A DNA stretch of 63,092 bases from Castellaniella sp044508625. Its GTDB lineage: Bacteria; Pseudomonadota; Gammaproteobacteria; Burkholderiales; Burkholderiaceae_B. The notes below the pieces were generated by a model that saw only the letters and a program-made list of their open reading frames with translations, was not told where the DNA came from and searched no databases. Positions 41,214 to 49,361 of the stretch are shown here, in pieces. The stretch lies in assembly GCA_044508625.1 (NCBI GenBank), contig JBIQHJ010000016.1:1-63092 (forward strand), read 5' to 3'. Position 1 is the first letter of the stretch. Each line of letters begins with the position of its first letter. Position numbers and translations under genes: made by a program.

Positions 41214-42071
41214 ATGACCATGAACGAGGAAACCGTGATCGCCATCGTGCCGGCCGCCGGCGTGGGATCGCGGGCGGCGGCCGGCGGCCCGCCCAAGCAG
41301 TATCGCCGCCTGGCCGGCGAGCCGATGCTGCGCCGCACGGTGCGCGCCCTGCTGGCAGAGCCGCGCGTGGCCCAGGTCCGGGTGGCGGTGGCGGCCGGGG
41401 ATGCCTGGGCCGAGGCCGCGCTCGCGGGCCTGCCGCGCACGGTGTGGCGGGCTTGCGGCGGTCCCACGCGCGCCGATACGGTGCGCGCGGCCCTGCGCGA
41501 GGCCGCGCTGCCGCGCGAGGCCTGGGTCATGGTCCATGACGCGGCGCGCCCCGGCCTGCCGCGCGAGGCCCTGTCCCGCCTGATCGACACGTGCCTGCGA
41601 CACGGGCGCGGCGGGCTGCTGGCCCTGCCGGTGGCCGACACGGTGAAATGCGCCTTCGAGCCCGATCCGGCGGACGGCGGTCCCGTGTCGGTGGCGCGCA
41701 CGCTGCCGCGCCGGGGCCTGTGGCTCGCGCAGACGCCCCAGATGTTCCGCGCGGGCGTGCTGCAGGACGCCCTGGATGCGGGCGCGGGCGATGCGCGCGT
41801 GACCGATGAGGCCTCGGCCATCGAGCTGGCGGGGGCCGCCGGCGCCCCGCTGCTGGTGCGCGGGGCGCGCGCGAACGAGAAACTGACCTGGCCCGAGGAT
41901 TTCGAATGGTTCGAGCGGGCCCTGTGCGATGATCTGCCGTCCGGCGCGGGAACGGATCCGCGGGAAGCGGACCCGTGGCATCGAACGAGTCCGCGGCAAA
42001 CGGATCCGCAGCATCGAATGGACCCACAGCATCGAACGGACCCGCGGCATGGGGAGGACGGCGGATCATGA
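41214..42071 (+). CDS. ispD: 2-C-methyl-D-erythritol 4-phosphate cytidylyltransferase with repeat tail
   Basis: A 285-residue enzyme of the MEP isoprenoid pathway that adds CMP to methylerythritol phosphate. Nucleotide-binding A-I-V-P-A-A-G-V-G-S-R is followed by P-K-Q-Y, then V-H-D-A-A-R-P and, later, A-Q-T-P-Q-M-F and T-D-E-A-S-A-I-E. The catalytic domain is complete by about residue 235 (L-T-W-P-E-D-F). The last 45-50 residues are a His/Asp/Pro/Arg-rich tail made of an 18-base tandem repeat and are absent from usual IspD. The stop overlaps the ispF start (ATGA). Two start codons are close together (41214 and 41220). Confidence 0.95.
   Translation: MTMNEETVIAIVPAAGVGSRAAAGGPPKQYRRLAGEPMLRRTVRALLAEPRVAQVRVAVAAGDAWAEAALAGLPRTVWRACGGPTRADTVRAALREAALPREAWVMVHDAARPGLPREALSRLIDTCLRHGRGGLLALPVADTVKCAFEPDPADGGPVSVARTLPRRGLWLAQTPQMFRAGVLQDALDAGAGDARVTDEASAIELAGAAGAPLLVRGARANEKLTWPEDFEWFERALCDDLPSGAGTDPREADPWHRTSPRQTDPQHRMDPQHRTDPRHGEDGGS
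41942..42056 (+). repeat. degenerate 18-bp tandem repeat in the ispD tail
   Basis: Units near GCATCGAACGGACCCGCG recur about four to five times, one of them only 15 bases long. In the ispD frame they read D-P-Q-H-R and variants; in the frame of the downstream ispF they read A-S-N-G-P and variants, which is open back to 41975. The units are diverged by transitions, so the array is not recent. Confidence 0.85.
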
Positions 42072-42577
42072 GCACGAGCCAGGGCGCGGCGCGGGGCGTT
42101 CCTTTCCGGGTGGGGCAGGGGTATGACGTCCATGCCCTGGCTCCGGGCCTGCCCCTCATCATCGGCGGGGTGCGCATCCCCCATGATCATGGGCTGGTGG
42201 GCCACTCGGATGCGGACGTGCTGCTGCACGCGGTCACCGACGCGGTGCTGGGCGCGGCGGGGCTGGGCGACATCGGGCGGCATTTCTCGGACCGCGACCC
42301 GCGCTGGGCCGGCGCCGACAGCCGGATGTTCCTGCGCGAGGCCGCGCGCATGGCGCGCGAGGCGGGCTGGGTGGTGGTCAACGTGGATGCCACCGTGCAT
42401 GCGCAGGCGCCGCGCATCGGGCCGCACGCCGCGGCCATGGCCGCGCACATCGCCGAGGACCTGGGGATCGCCGTCGCCGAGGTGAACGTCAAGGCCAAGA
42501 CCAACGAGGGCCTGGGCCACCTGGGCCGCCGCGAGGGGATCGCCGCGAGCGCCGTGGCCTTGCTGGCGCGCCCCTGA
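42068..42577 (+). CDS. ispF: 2-C-methyl-D-erythritol 2,4-cyclodiphosphate synthase
   Basis: A 169-residue trimeric, zinc-dependent enzyme two steps after IspD in the MEP pathway. It has G-Q-G-Y-D-V-H-A-L with metal ligands Asp20 and His22, G-H-S-D-A-D-V-L-L-H with His54, and the C-terminal K-A-K-T-N-E-G-L-G. The start at 42068 overlaps the ispD stop. The frame is open upstream to 41975 through the ispD repeat tail, so a longer translated form is possible but unlikely. Neighbouring ispD and ispF is common in proteobacteria. Confidence 0.96.
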   Translation: MSTSQGAARGVPFRVGQGYDVHALAPGLPLIIGGVRIPHDHGLVGHSDADVLLHAVTDAVLGAAGLGDIGRHFSDRDPRWAGADSRMFLREAARMAREAGWVVVNVDATVHAQAPRIGPHAAAMAAHIAEDLGIAVAEVNVKAKTNEGLGHLGRREGIAASAVALLARP

Positions 42578-42579
42578 GG

Positions 42580-43128
42580 CTAGAGCGTGGCCCCGCCGAT
42601 GGGGCGGTTGCAGGGGCACAGGCCGTCGGTCTGCAGGGCGTCGAGGATGCGCAGGGTTTCCTCGGGATTGCGGCCGACGTTGAAGTTGTTGACCGACACG
42701 TGCTGGATGATGTTGTCGGGATTGACGATGAAGGTGGCGCGCAGGGCCACGCCCTCGGATTTCTCGCGGATCCCGAGCTGGTCGATGAGCGAGCCCGTCG
42801 TGTCGCCGAACTGGTAGTGATTGAGCTTGCTGAGCTCGGGGTGTTCGCGCCGCCAGGCGAGCTTGACGTACTCGTTGTCGGTCGAGCCGCCCATCAGTAC
42901 GGCGCCGCGTTCGTCGAAGGCGTCCGCGAGCTGGTTGAAGCCCACGATCTCGGTCGGGCACACCAGCGTGAAGTCCTTGGGATAGAAATAGATGACCTTC
43001 CATTTGCCCGGGAAGGAGCTTTCGGTGATGTCCTCGAAAGCCGAGACGCCGTTTTCCTCGGGGTGGTTGAAGCCTGGCTTCACGCCGGTCACCCGGAACG
43101 CGTCCAGTCTGTCGCCTATGGTTTTCAT
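42580..43128 (-). CDS. ahpC: peroxiredoxin (AhpC/TSA family)
   Basis: A 182-residue thiol peroxidase that reduces hydrogen peroxide and alkyl peroxides in the cytoplasm. The peroxidatic Cys57 is in F-T-L-V-C-P-T-E; the C-terminal L-C-P-C-N-R-P gives Cys171 and Cys173 as resolving residues, as in AhpC proteins reduced by AhpD or thioredoxin. No AhpD gene is next to it. The start at 43128 has AGGAG; the open frame upstream to 43176 is not conserved. It lies behind the ompR-envZ genes on the same strand, 49 bases after envZ, and may share their transcript. Confidence 0.92.
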   Translation of the reverse strand: MKTIGDRLDAFRVTGVKPGFNHPEENGVSAFEDITESSFPGKWKVIYFYPKDFTLVCPTEIVGFNQLADAFDERGAVLMGGSTDNEYVKLAWRREHPELSKLNHYQFGDTTGSLIDQLGIREKSEGVALRATFIVNPDNIIQHVSVNNFNVGRNPEETLRILDALQTDGLCPCNRPIGGATL

Positions 43129-43177
43129 CGGGGCTCCTGTGGGTTGAGTCGCGGCTGCCGGAGTCCGCCTCGTCATT

Positions 43178-44563
43178 CTACGCCAAGGCCTTGTCGCCCG
43201 GCCTCGCCCGCGTCTTGGGGATTTCGATACGTGCCAGCAGGCCGCCGGGCGGCCGTGAAATCAGCTCGAACTTGCCGCCCACCTGGCGCAGCAGGCGCTC
43301 GACGATGGCCAGGCCCAGGCCCGCGCCGCTGACGCCGGTGCGGGCCGATTCGCCGCGCGCGAAGGGCCGCAGCAGGCGCTGGATGTCGGCCTGGGGGATG
43401 CCCGTGCCCTGGTCCTGCACGTCGATGCGCAGCATGTTGCCCGACTGGTAGGCGTGCAGCACGATGTGGGCGCGGTCGTCGCTCGGGCTGCGCCCGTAGC
43501 GGCGGGCGTTCTCGATCAGGTTGCTGACGATGCGCTTGAGGTCGTTGGCGCTGATGCGCGCCTGCATGTTGGGCTCGATGCGGGCGGACAGCTCGCCGCC
43601 CAGCGACTCGGTGTGGCTGCGCTCGCGCTCGAACAGGTCCTGCAGGACACGCGAGACGTCGATGCCGGCCTCGGGCACGGCGCCGGCCGGGCGCGCGTAC
43701 TCCATGAGCTGGCCGATGCTGTGGTTGATCTGGGCCAGGTCCTCGTCGATCGCCTGGCGGGTCTCGTCGCTGACCTGGCTCATCTCGATCTCGAGGCGCA
43801 TGCGCGCCAGGGGCGTGCGCAGGTCGTGCGAAATACCGGCCAGCATGATCTCGCGGTCGGCCTCGTTCTGGCGCAGGTCGCGCGCCATGCGGTTGAAGGC
43901 GATGTTCATGTCGCGGATCTCGACGGGGCCCTTTTCCGGCAGGGGTGTCGGGGTCTCGCCGCGCGCGAGCTGCTGGGCGACCTTGGCGAGCTGGGCCAGG
44001 GGCTGGTTCACGAAACGCACGCTGATGGCCGCGCCCACCAGGGCCAGCAGCAGGGTCGCGGCGACCCAGCCCACCCATTCGCGCCCCGTGGTCAGCCGCA
44101 GCTGCTCGCGATCGAACACCAGCCAGTACTGGTCCTCGTCGATGTGGAAACTGATCCAGATGCCGGGGACATTGTTGACCGACCACATCATCGCCGTCTG
44201 GCTGCCCAGGCGGTTGCGGATCTCTTTGCTGACGTGGTCCCAGTAGCTGGTGTGCGGCAGGGGCTCGAGCACGTCGGTGTGCTCGCGCGGCTGTACCCGC
44301 AGGCTTTCCTTGGTGGCCAGGTCCAGCAGGAGGGCGGGGCGCACCTGCGGCGGGGCGTAGATCAGGGCCGAGCGCGTGATGCTCACGGTGGTGGCCACGC
44401 GCTGCGCCATCTGGGCGGCGCGCGGTCCTTCCTCGATGTTGAAGACGACCTGCAGCCACGCCCCCAGGCTGACCAGCATCAGGGTGGCGAGCAGCAGGAA
44501 GGAGCGGCTGAACAGGCCCAGCCGGAGACGGGGCAGTTTCGAGGGTTGCGTCTTGAAGGGCAT
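43178..44563 (-). CDS. envZ: EnvZ/RisS-type sensor histidine kinase
   Basis: A 461-residue inner-membrane kinase. Two membrane segments (about residues 20-42 and 164-183) flank a periplasmic sensor of about 120 residues. HAMP follows (to about 235), then the dimerisation helix with His246 in A-G-I-S-H-D-L-R-T-P-L. The ATPase has N-L-I-E-N-A-R-R-Y-G, D-Q-G-T-G-I-P and G-A-G-L-G-L-A-I-V. It would phosphorylate the OmpR-type regulator encoded just before it. In Bordetella the orthologous pair is called RisA/RisS and acts in acid, magnesium or stress responses. The gene is full length here, unlike the truncated risS of B. pertussis. Confidence 0.94.
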   Translation of the reverse strand: MPFKTQPSKLPRLRLGLFSRSFLLLATLMLVSLGAWLQVVFNIEEGPRAAQMAQRVATTVSITRSALIYAPPQVRPALLLDLATKESLRVQPREHTDVLEPLPHTSYWDHVSKEIRNRLGSQTAMMWSVNNVPGIWISFHIDEDQYWLVFDREQLRLTTGREWVGWVAATLLLALVGAAISVRFVNQPLAQLAKVAQQLARGETPTPLPEKGPVEIRDMNIAFNRMARDLRQNEADREIMLAGISHDLRTPLARMRLEIEMSQVSDETRQAIDEDLAQINHSIGQLMEYARPAGAVPEAGIDVSRVLQDLFERERSHTESLGGELSARIEPNMQARISANDLKRIVSNLIENARRYGRSPSDDRAHIVLHAYQSGNMLRIDVQDQGTGIPQADIQRLLRPFARGESARTGVSGAGLGLAIVERLLRQVGGKFELISRPPGGLLARIEIPKTRARPGDKALA

Positions 44564-44681
44564 ATCGGGTGCGTATGGCCTCGCCGCGCGTCAGGGCCGC
44601 CAGCCTTGGCCGCCTGGCGCCGCGCGCCGCGCCCGGCCGCCGTCCGGCATGCCGCCGGGCCGGCCGGGCGGGCACCGGGCC

Positions 44682-45416
44682 CTATTGGCCGCCGTCCGGA
44701 ACGAAGACGTAGCCCAGGCCCCAGACGGTCTGGATGAAGACGGGCTTGGACGGGTTGGGTTCGATCAGCTTGCGCAGCCGCGAGATCTGGACGTCGAGAC
44801 TGCGGTCGAAGGCCTCGTATTCGCGCCCGCGAGCCAGTTCCATGAGCTTGTCGCGCGACAGCGGAACCTTGGGATGGCGGGCGAAGACCTTGAGGACCGA
44901 GAACTCGCCCGTGGTGATGGGCACGACCTCGTGGTTGCGCGTCAGGGTGCGGGTGGACAGGTTGAGGACGTAGGGACCGAACTCGACCGACTCGTTTTCC
45001 TGGCTGGGCGCGCCCGGGTGTTCCTCGGTGCCGCGGCGGCGCAGGATGGCGTTCACGCGGGCGAGGAGCTCGCGCGGATTGAACGGCTTGGTCAGGTAGT
45101 CGTCGGCGCCCATCTCGAGGCCCACGATGCGGTCGATCTCCTCGGCCTTGGCCGTGAGCATGATGATCGGGGTGTTGTCGTGGTTGCCTCGCAGGCGCCG
45201 GCAGATGGACAGGCCGTCCTCGCCGGGCAGCATGAGGTCCAGCACCAGCAGGTCGAAGTGCTCGCGCTGCCAGAGCTTGGCCATTTCCTTGGCGTCCTCG
45301 GCCACGTAGACGTTGAAGCCCTGCTCGGTCAGGTAGCGCCGCAGCAGGTCGCGCAGTCTGGGATCGTCGTCGACGATGAGGATCTTGCGGGTAAGGGTCT
45401 GATTTTGCGTGTTCAT
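44682..45416 (-). CDS. ompR: OmpR/RisA-type response regulator
   Basis: A 244-residue two-component regulator. The receiver domain has Asp16-Asp18, phospho-acceptor Asp60 (L-V-L-D-L-M-L-P-G), Thr88 and Lys110 (L-T-K-P-F). The winged-helix output domain contains E-F-S-V-L-K-V-F and R-S-L-D-V-Q-I-S-R-L-R-K, with the ending Q-T-V-W-G-L-G-Y-V-F-V-P-D. The start is the ATG at 45416. The kinase gene follows after 118 bases that hold no gene. The promoter is in or beyond the N gap that starts 20 bases upstream. Confidence 0.95.
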   Translation of the reverse strand: MNTQNQTLTRKILIVDDDPRLRDLLRRYLTEQGFNVYVAEDAKEMAKLWQREHFDLLVLDLMLPGEDGLSICRRLRGNHDNTPIIMLTAKAEEIDRIVGLEMGADDYLTKPFNPRELLARVNAILRRRGTEEHPGAPSQENESVEFGPYVLNLSTRTLTRNHEVVPITTGEFSVLKVFARHPKVPLSRDKLMELARGREYEAFDRSLDVQISRLRKLIEPNPSKPVFIQTVWGLGYVFVPDGGQ

Positions 45417-45436
45417 GGCGAAAATGTAACAGGCTC

Positions 45437-45536
45437 NNNNNNNNNNNNNNNNNNNNNNNNNNNNNNNNNNNNNNNNNNNNNNNNNNNNNNNNNNNNNNNN
45501 NNNNNNNNNNNNNNNNNNNNNNNNNNNNNNNNNNNN
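45437..45536. other. assembly gap (100 N)
   Basis: A run of exactly 100 N, the usual placeholder for unknown length. It covers the divergent promoter region of ompR and tsaB-rimI. The flanks show no shared sequence, unlike the gap at 25069. Confidence 0.97.
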
Positions 45537-45556
45537 CAACGGAAAACTGGGACGAC

Positions 45557-46786
45557 ATGAGCGATTTTCACATCCTGGCGTTTGAAACATCAAGTGATTT
45601 GTGCGGCGTGGCCCTGCTTTCGCGCGTCGGCGGGCGGCAGCGGCTGCGCAGCGGCCAGCACGAGGGCCGCGGCGAGCACGCCGGGCGCATCCTGCCCCTG
45701 GCGGAGGGCCTGCTGGCCGAGGCCGGGTTGCGGCGCGGGGACTTGTCGGCCGTCGCCTTCGGCCAGGGGCCGGGCGGCTTCACCGGCCTGCGGATCGCCT
45801 GCGGCGTGGCCCAGGGCCTGGCCGTCGCCCTGGGGCTGCCGGTGCTCCCGGTGGATTCGATGCGGGCCATCGCCTTGCAGGGCGGGGACGGGATCGCCGG
45901 GGTGCACGTGGTCCTGCAGGACGCGCGCATGCAGGAGGTGTACGCGGCCGCCTACCGCCATGACGCCGGCCGTGGATGGCAGACCTTGCAGGCGCCCGCC
46001 CTGCTGGGGCTGGCCGACGTGGCCGCCTGGCTCGAGCGCGAATCCCCGGGGTGGGGCGGGGGGGCCCGCCACGTCCACGGCGACGCGCTGGCGGCCTTCG
46101 AGGGCCTGGAGGCGGCGCTGCGCGGCCTGGGATTCGCGGCCGGCGGGCCGGCGGCGGCCGCAGGCGCCCGGGCCCAGGCCGCGACCATCGCGCGCCTGGC
46201 CGCCCAGGACTGGGACGCAGGGCGGACGGTGCCGCCGGAGGCCGCGGCGCCCGCCTACGTCCGCGACAAGGTGGCCTACACCACGCGCGAGCGCGCCGCG
46301 GGCCTCGGCGGCAATCCCCAGGCCGACGGCGGCGCCTGGACCTTGCACCGCATGGCCGAGGGGGACCTGGACGAGGTCGCCGCGATCGAGCGGCGGGTGC
46401 AGTCCTTTCCCTGGACGCGGGGCAATTTCGCCGACGGGCTGGCCGCCGGCTACCATGGCTGGGTGCTGCGGCGAATGGGCGGGATGCGGGGTTTCGCCCT
46501 GCTGATGGACACGCCGGACATGGCGCACCTGCTGGTGATCGGCGTGCGCCCGGGCGACCAGCGCCAGGGCGCGGGCTCGCGGCTGCTGCGAGCCTGCCTG
46601 GACCATTGCCGGGCGGCGGGCCTGGGCGCCCTGACCCTCGAGGTCCGGCCCAGCAACCGGCAGGCGATCGCCTTCTATCGCAAGTTCGGCTTCCGCCACG
46701 TCGGGACGCGCAAGGACTACTATCCCGCCTCCCACGGCGCCCGCGAGGACGGCTGGATCATGACGCTCGAACTGGAGGCGGCATGA
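45557..46786 (+). CDS. tsaB: TsaB-RimI fusion (t6A synthesis / protein N-acetyltransferase)
   Basis: A 409-residue bifunctional protein. Residues 1 to about 250 are TsaB, the scaffold of the threonylcarbamoyl-adenosine tRNA modification complex: I-L-A-F-E-T-S-S-D-L-C, G-Q-G-P-G-G-F-T-G-L-R-I and the M-Q-E-V-Y segment. From about residue 262 (W-T-L-H-R-M) a GNAT domain of the RimI type begins, which acetylates the N-terminus of ribosomal protein S18. Its acetyl-CoA loop is Q-R-Q-G-A-G-S-R-L-L, and near the end stand N-R-Q-A-I-A-F-Y and the R-K-D-Y-Y-P element. The frame is open throughout, so this is a true fusion. The two genes are adjacent in many proteobacteria. Confidence 0.93.
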   Translation: MSDFHILAFETSSDLCGVALLSRVGGRQRLRSGQHEGRGEHAGRILPLAEGLLAEAGLRRGDLSAVAFGQGPGGFTGLRIACGVAQGLAVALGLPVLPVDSMRAIALQGGDGIAGVHVVLQDARMQEVYAAAYRHDAGRGWQTLQAPALLGLADVAAWLERESPGWGGGARHVHGDALAAFEGLEAALRGLGFAAGGPAAAAGARAQAATIARLAAQDWDAGRTVPPEAAAPAYVRDKVAYTTRERAAGLGGNPQADGGAWTLHRMAEGDLDEVAAIERRVQSFPWTRGNFADGLAAGYHGWVLRRMGGMRGFALLMDTPDMAHLLVIGVRPGDQRQGAGSRLLRACLDHCRAAGLGALTLEVRPSNRQAIAFYRKFGFRHVGTRKDYYPASHGAREDGWIMTLELEAA

Positions 46787-46821
46787 ACGCATCGGGCGCA
46801 GCGCCAAGGGGGGCATCATGA
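46783..46821 (+). CDS. possible 12-codon bridging ORF
   Basis: A 12-residue ORF (M-N-A-S-G-A-A-P-R-G-A-S) overlaps the tsaB-rimI stop (ATGA at 46783-46786) and the glycosylase start (ATGA at 46818-46821). Such a chain could couple translation of the neighbours. It may be chance, because the glycosylase gene has its own AAGGGGGG box. Confidence 0.25.
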   Translation: MNASGAAPRGAS

Positions 46822-47762
46822 GTTATCGGATCGGGCCGCTGCAGGCCGCCTGGCTGGCCGAGATCGGCGTCGACCCCCATTGGCTCGGCCTGCTGGGCGC
46901 CGCGGCGCCCGCGCCGCGCCCGCCCGCCACCGAGGCGCCGCGCCCCGCCGCTGAGCCGCGCCCCGCCGTGGTGCCGGGAACGGCCCGCCCGCAATCGCGC
47001 GTGCCCGCGGCCCCGGCCGCCGCGGTGCCGGCCGTTCCGCCCGAGCAGGCAGGGGCCGCCACTGGGCCGGGAACGGCCCGGCCGGCCGAGGAAAGCCCGC
47101 CTGGGCAAGTGGAGGAACGCTTTCCCGGGCAAACGGAGGAAAACCTGCCCCCGGCCACCGCCGGCGCGGACGGCGCGCCGTCCGGCCTGCAAGCCCTGGA
47201 CCAGGCGATCCTGGCCTGCACGGCCTGCGGGCTGCATGCCGGGCGCACGCGGGCGGTGCCGGGCGATGGGCAGGCGCGTTCGCCGGAATACCTGATCGTG
47301 GGCGAGATGCCGGGGATCGCCGACGATGCGGCGGGCCGGCCTTTCGAGGGCCAGGCGGGGGACCTGCTGCGCGCGATGCTGGCGGGCGCGCGCCTGCCGC
47401 GCGCGGAATCGGCCTACCTGACCAATGTGCTGAAGTGCCGCCCGCCGGGCGGTCGGGCGGCCCAGGCGGCCGAGGTCGCGGCCTGCCTGCCCCACCTGCG
47501 CCGCCAGATCGAAATCCTGCGGCCCCGGCACATCCTGGTGCTGGGGCGGCTCGCCGCCAATGCGCTGCTCGGGACGCGCGCCGCCCTGGAGGACCTGCGC
47601 GGGCGCGAGCACGCCTACGGGCTGTCCGATGGTTCCACCATCCCGGTGTGGGTGACGCATCATCCCGCGTCCCTGCTGCTGCGGCCCGCGCACAAGGCGC
47701 AGGCCTGGGCCGACCTGCTGGCCCTGGCGCGCGCCGCGCGCGATCCGGCGCCGCCGGCCTGA
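46818..47762 (+). CDS. family 4 uracil-DNA glycosylase (Fe-S)
   Basis: A 314-residue DNA repair enzyme that excises uracil. The catalytic domain starts near residue 125, with four cluster Cys at 134, 137, 207 and 223. The first active-site motif is G-E-M-P-G-I-A-D-D-A-A-G-R-P-F-E-G-Q-A-G, a slightly unusual form of the family's G-E-A-P-G-x-x-E-D. The second is T-H-H-P-A-S-L-L-L. Residues 30-115 are a Pro/Ala/Glu-rich linker in which P-G-T-A-R-P occurs twice, encoded by an identical 15-base element (46973-46987 and 47066-47080). The first 25 residues (W-L-A-E-I-G-V) form a small conserved N-terminal helix seen in betaproteobacterial members. Confidence 0.9.
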   Translation: MSYRIGPLQAAWLAEIGVDPHWLGLLGAAAPAPRPPATEAPRPAAEPRPAVVPGTARPQSRVPAAPAAAVPAVPPEQAGAATGPGTARPAEESPPGQVEERFPGQTEENLPPATAGADGAPSGLQALDQAILACTACGLHAGRTRAVPGDGQARSPEYLIVGEMPGIADDAAGRPFEGQAGDLLRAMLAGARLPRAESAYLTNVLKCRPPGGRAAQAAEVAACLPHLRRQIEILRPRHILVLGRLAANALLGTRAALEDLRGREHAYGLSDGSTIPVWVTHHPASLLLRPAHKAQAWADLLALARAARDPAPPA

Positions 47763-47840
47763 CGCGCCATCCATGATCGGGGGTCTGGGGGGCCCGGCGC
47801 GCCGCCCGCAATCCAGGCAGCGGCGCCCGGCCCCCGCGGC

Positions 47841-49145
47841 TCAGCGCAGGGCGGTGCCGTGGCCGGGCTGGCCGATGAGCTTGGCCAGGCCGGGATCGGC
47901 CCGGTGGTTGAGCGCGTTCCAGCGGATGAAGACCAGCATGAGGCCCGACACCAGCAGGCCGAAGATCATGATCACCACGTTGATGGGCAGCCCCAGCCAG
48001 AGCATCAGGCTGTAGAGGGCGAGCATCAGCAGGATGTTGAGCTGCTCGTTGAAGTTCTGGACCGCGATCGAATGCCCGGCCGACAGCAGCACGTGGCCCC
48101 GGTGCTGCAGCAGGGCGTTCATGGGGACGACGAAGAATCCCGACAGCGCGCCGATCAGCAGCAGCAGGCCGTAGACCGCCCAGGTCGCCTGCACGGCCGG
48201 CATCAGCAGCACCACCAGGCCCATCACCACCCCCACGGGCAGCACCGACAGGGCCTTGCGCAGCGGCACGCGCCCGGCGCATATCGAGCCCGCCACGGTG
48301 CCCAGCGCCGCCACGCCCATCAGGATGGACGCCTGGTCCAGGCGGTAGCCCAGGTGCTGCGCGCCCCATTCGATGACGATGAATTGCAGGGTCGCCCCCG
48401 CGCCCCAGAACAGCGTGGTGACCGCCAGCGAGATCTGGCCGAGCTTGTCGCCCCAGAGGATGCGCACGTAGGCGCCGAAGCTGCGGATCAGGCGGATGGG
48501 ATGGGTCTGCTGCTTGGGGTAGAAGGCGTGGGTGTCGGGGATCAGCAGGTTGCAGATGGCCGCGGCGATGTAGACCAGGCCGATCACCAGGATGGCGCCC
48601 TGCGCCGCGTTGCCCGCGATGTTATGCACCCAGGGATGGGCCATGATGTGCGCCGAGGCCAGCGGGCTGATCAGCACCCCGCCCAGCACGGTGCCCACGA
48701 TCACCGACAGCACGGTCAGGCCCTCGATCCAGCTATTGCCCTTGACCAGCAGCTCGGGCGGCAGCATCTCGGTGACGATGCCGTATTTCGCGGGGGAATA
48801 GGCCGCCGCGCCGATGCCCACGATGGTGTAGGACACGAAGACCAGAAAGAGCTGGTGCTCGGGAGAGCTCAGCAGGTAGTTGTAGCCGAACATCAGCGCG
48901 CAGCCCAGGGTCTTGAGCGCGTTGGTCGAGAACATCACCCGGCCCTTGGGAAAGGAATCGGCGAAGGCGCCGACGAAGGCGGCGAGCACCACGTAGGCCA
49001 GCGCGAACCACCATTTCATCATGGGCGCCATCCATTCCGGGCCGCTGAGCTGGGCAATCAGGGCGATGGCCGCGATCAGCAGCGCATTGTCCGCTACGGA
49101 GGACAATGCCTGCGCGGCCATCACCAGATAGAAGCCTCTATTCAA
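47841..49145 (-). CDS. lplT: lysophospholipid transporter (MFS)
   Basis: A 434-residue major-facilitator protein of the LplT family, which flips lysophospholipids from the outer to the inner leaflet of the inner membrane for re-acylation. Twelve hydrophobic segments are plausible. Characteristic are the start M-N-R-G-F-Y-L-V-M-A-A-Q, A-D-S-F-P-K-G-R-V, Y-S-P-A-K-Y-G-I-V-T-E and V-V-P-M-N-A-L-L-Q-H-R-G. In enterobacteria it is paired with the acyltransferase aas, but no such gene is next to it. A TATACT -10-like box (49223-49218 on the minus strand) lies about 73 bases upstream. Confidence 0.94.
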   Translation of the reverse strand: MNRGFYLVMAAQALSSVADNALLIAAIALIAQLSGPEWMAPMMKWWFALAYVVLAAFVGAFADSFPKGRVMFSTNALKTLGCALMFGYNYLLSSPEHQLFLVFVSYTIVGIGAAAYSPAKYGIVTEMLPPELLVKGNSWIEGLTVLSVIVGTVLGGVLISPLASAHIMAHPWVHNIAGNAAQGAILVIGLVYIAAAICNLLIPDTHAFYPKQQTHPIRLIRSFGAYVRILWGDKLGQISLAVTTLFWGAGATLQFIVIEWGAQHLGYRLDQASILMGVAALGTVAGSICAGRVPLRKALSVLPVGVVMGLVVLLMPAVQATWAVYGLLLLIGALSGFFVVPMNALLQHRGHVLLSAGHSIAVQNFNEQLNILLMLALYSLMLWLGLPINVVIMIFGLLVSGLMLVFIRWNALNHRADPGLAKLIGQPGHGTALR

Positions 49146-49217
49146 AACGGAATCCCGATGGTGGGTGGGGGTGTGGGTTGCGGATCGGTCACAAAATGTG
49201 TTTCTGGAACGTCAGGC

Positions 49218-49223
49218 AGTATA
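49218..49223 (-). promoter_or_regulatory. candidate lplT -10 element
   Basis: TATACT on the minus strand lies 73 bases before the lplT start, with no clear -35. The divergent 216-base spacer also has TATCAT at 49303-49308, a weak -10 for smc. It holds no gene. Confidence 0.3.
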
Positions 49224-49361
49224 GCCGCTGACGGCCGGGGGATCGGAAAAGAATGATCGTTTTTTCGGGCCGCCGGGGTTCGGGGAGGGGCCCGCGGTAC
49301 GCTATCATCACGGAATGCATGACTTTCCAGACCCCGGTCCGCTCCCGGACGATTCCGCAAC

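Noticed and set aside
41975..42067. Extended N-terminus for IspF
   Set aside because: The open frame runs through the ispD repeat tail, has no ribosome-binding site at 41975, and IspF normally begins close to the G-Q-G-Y-D-V-H motif.
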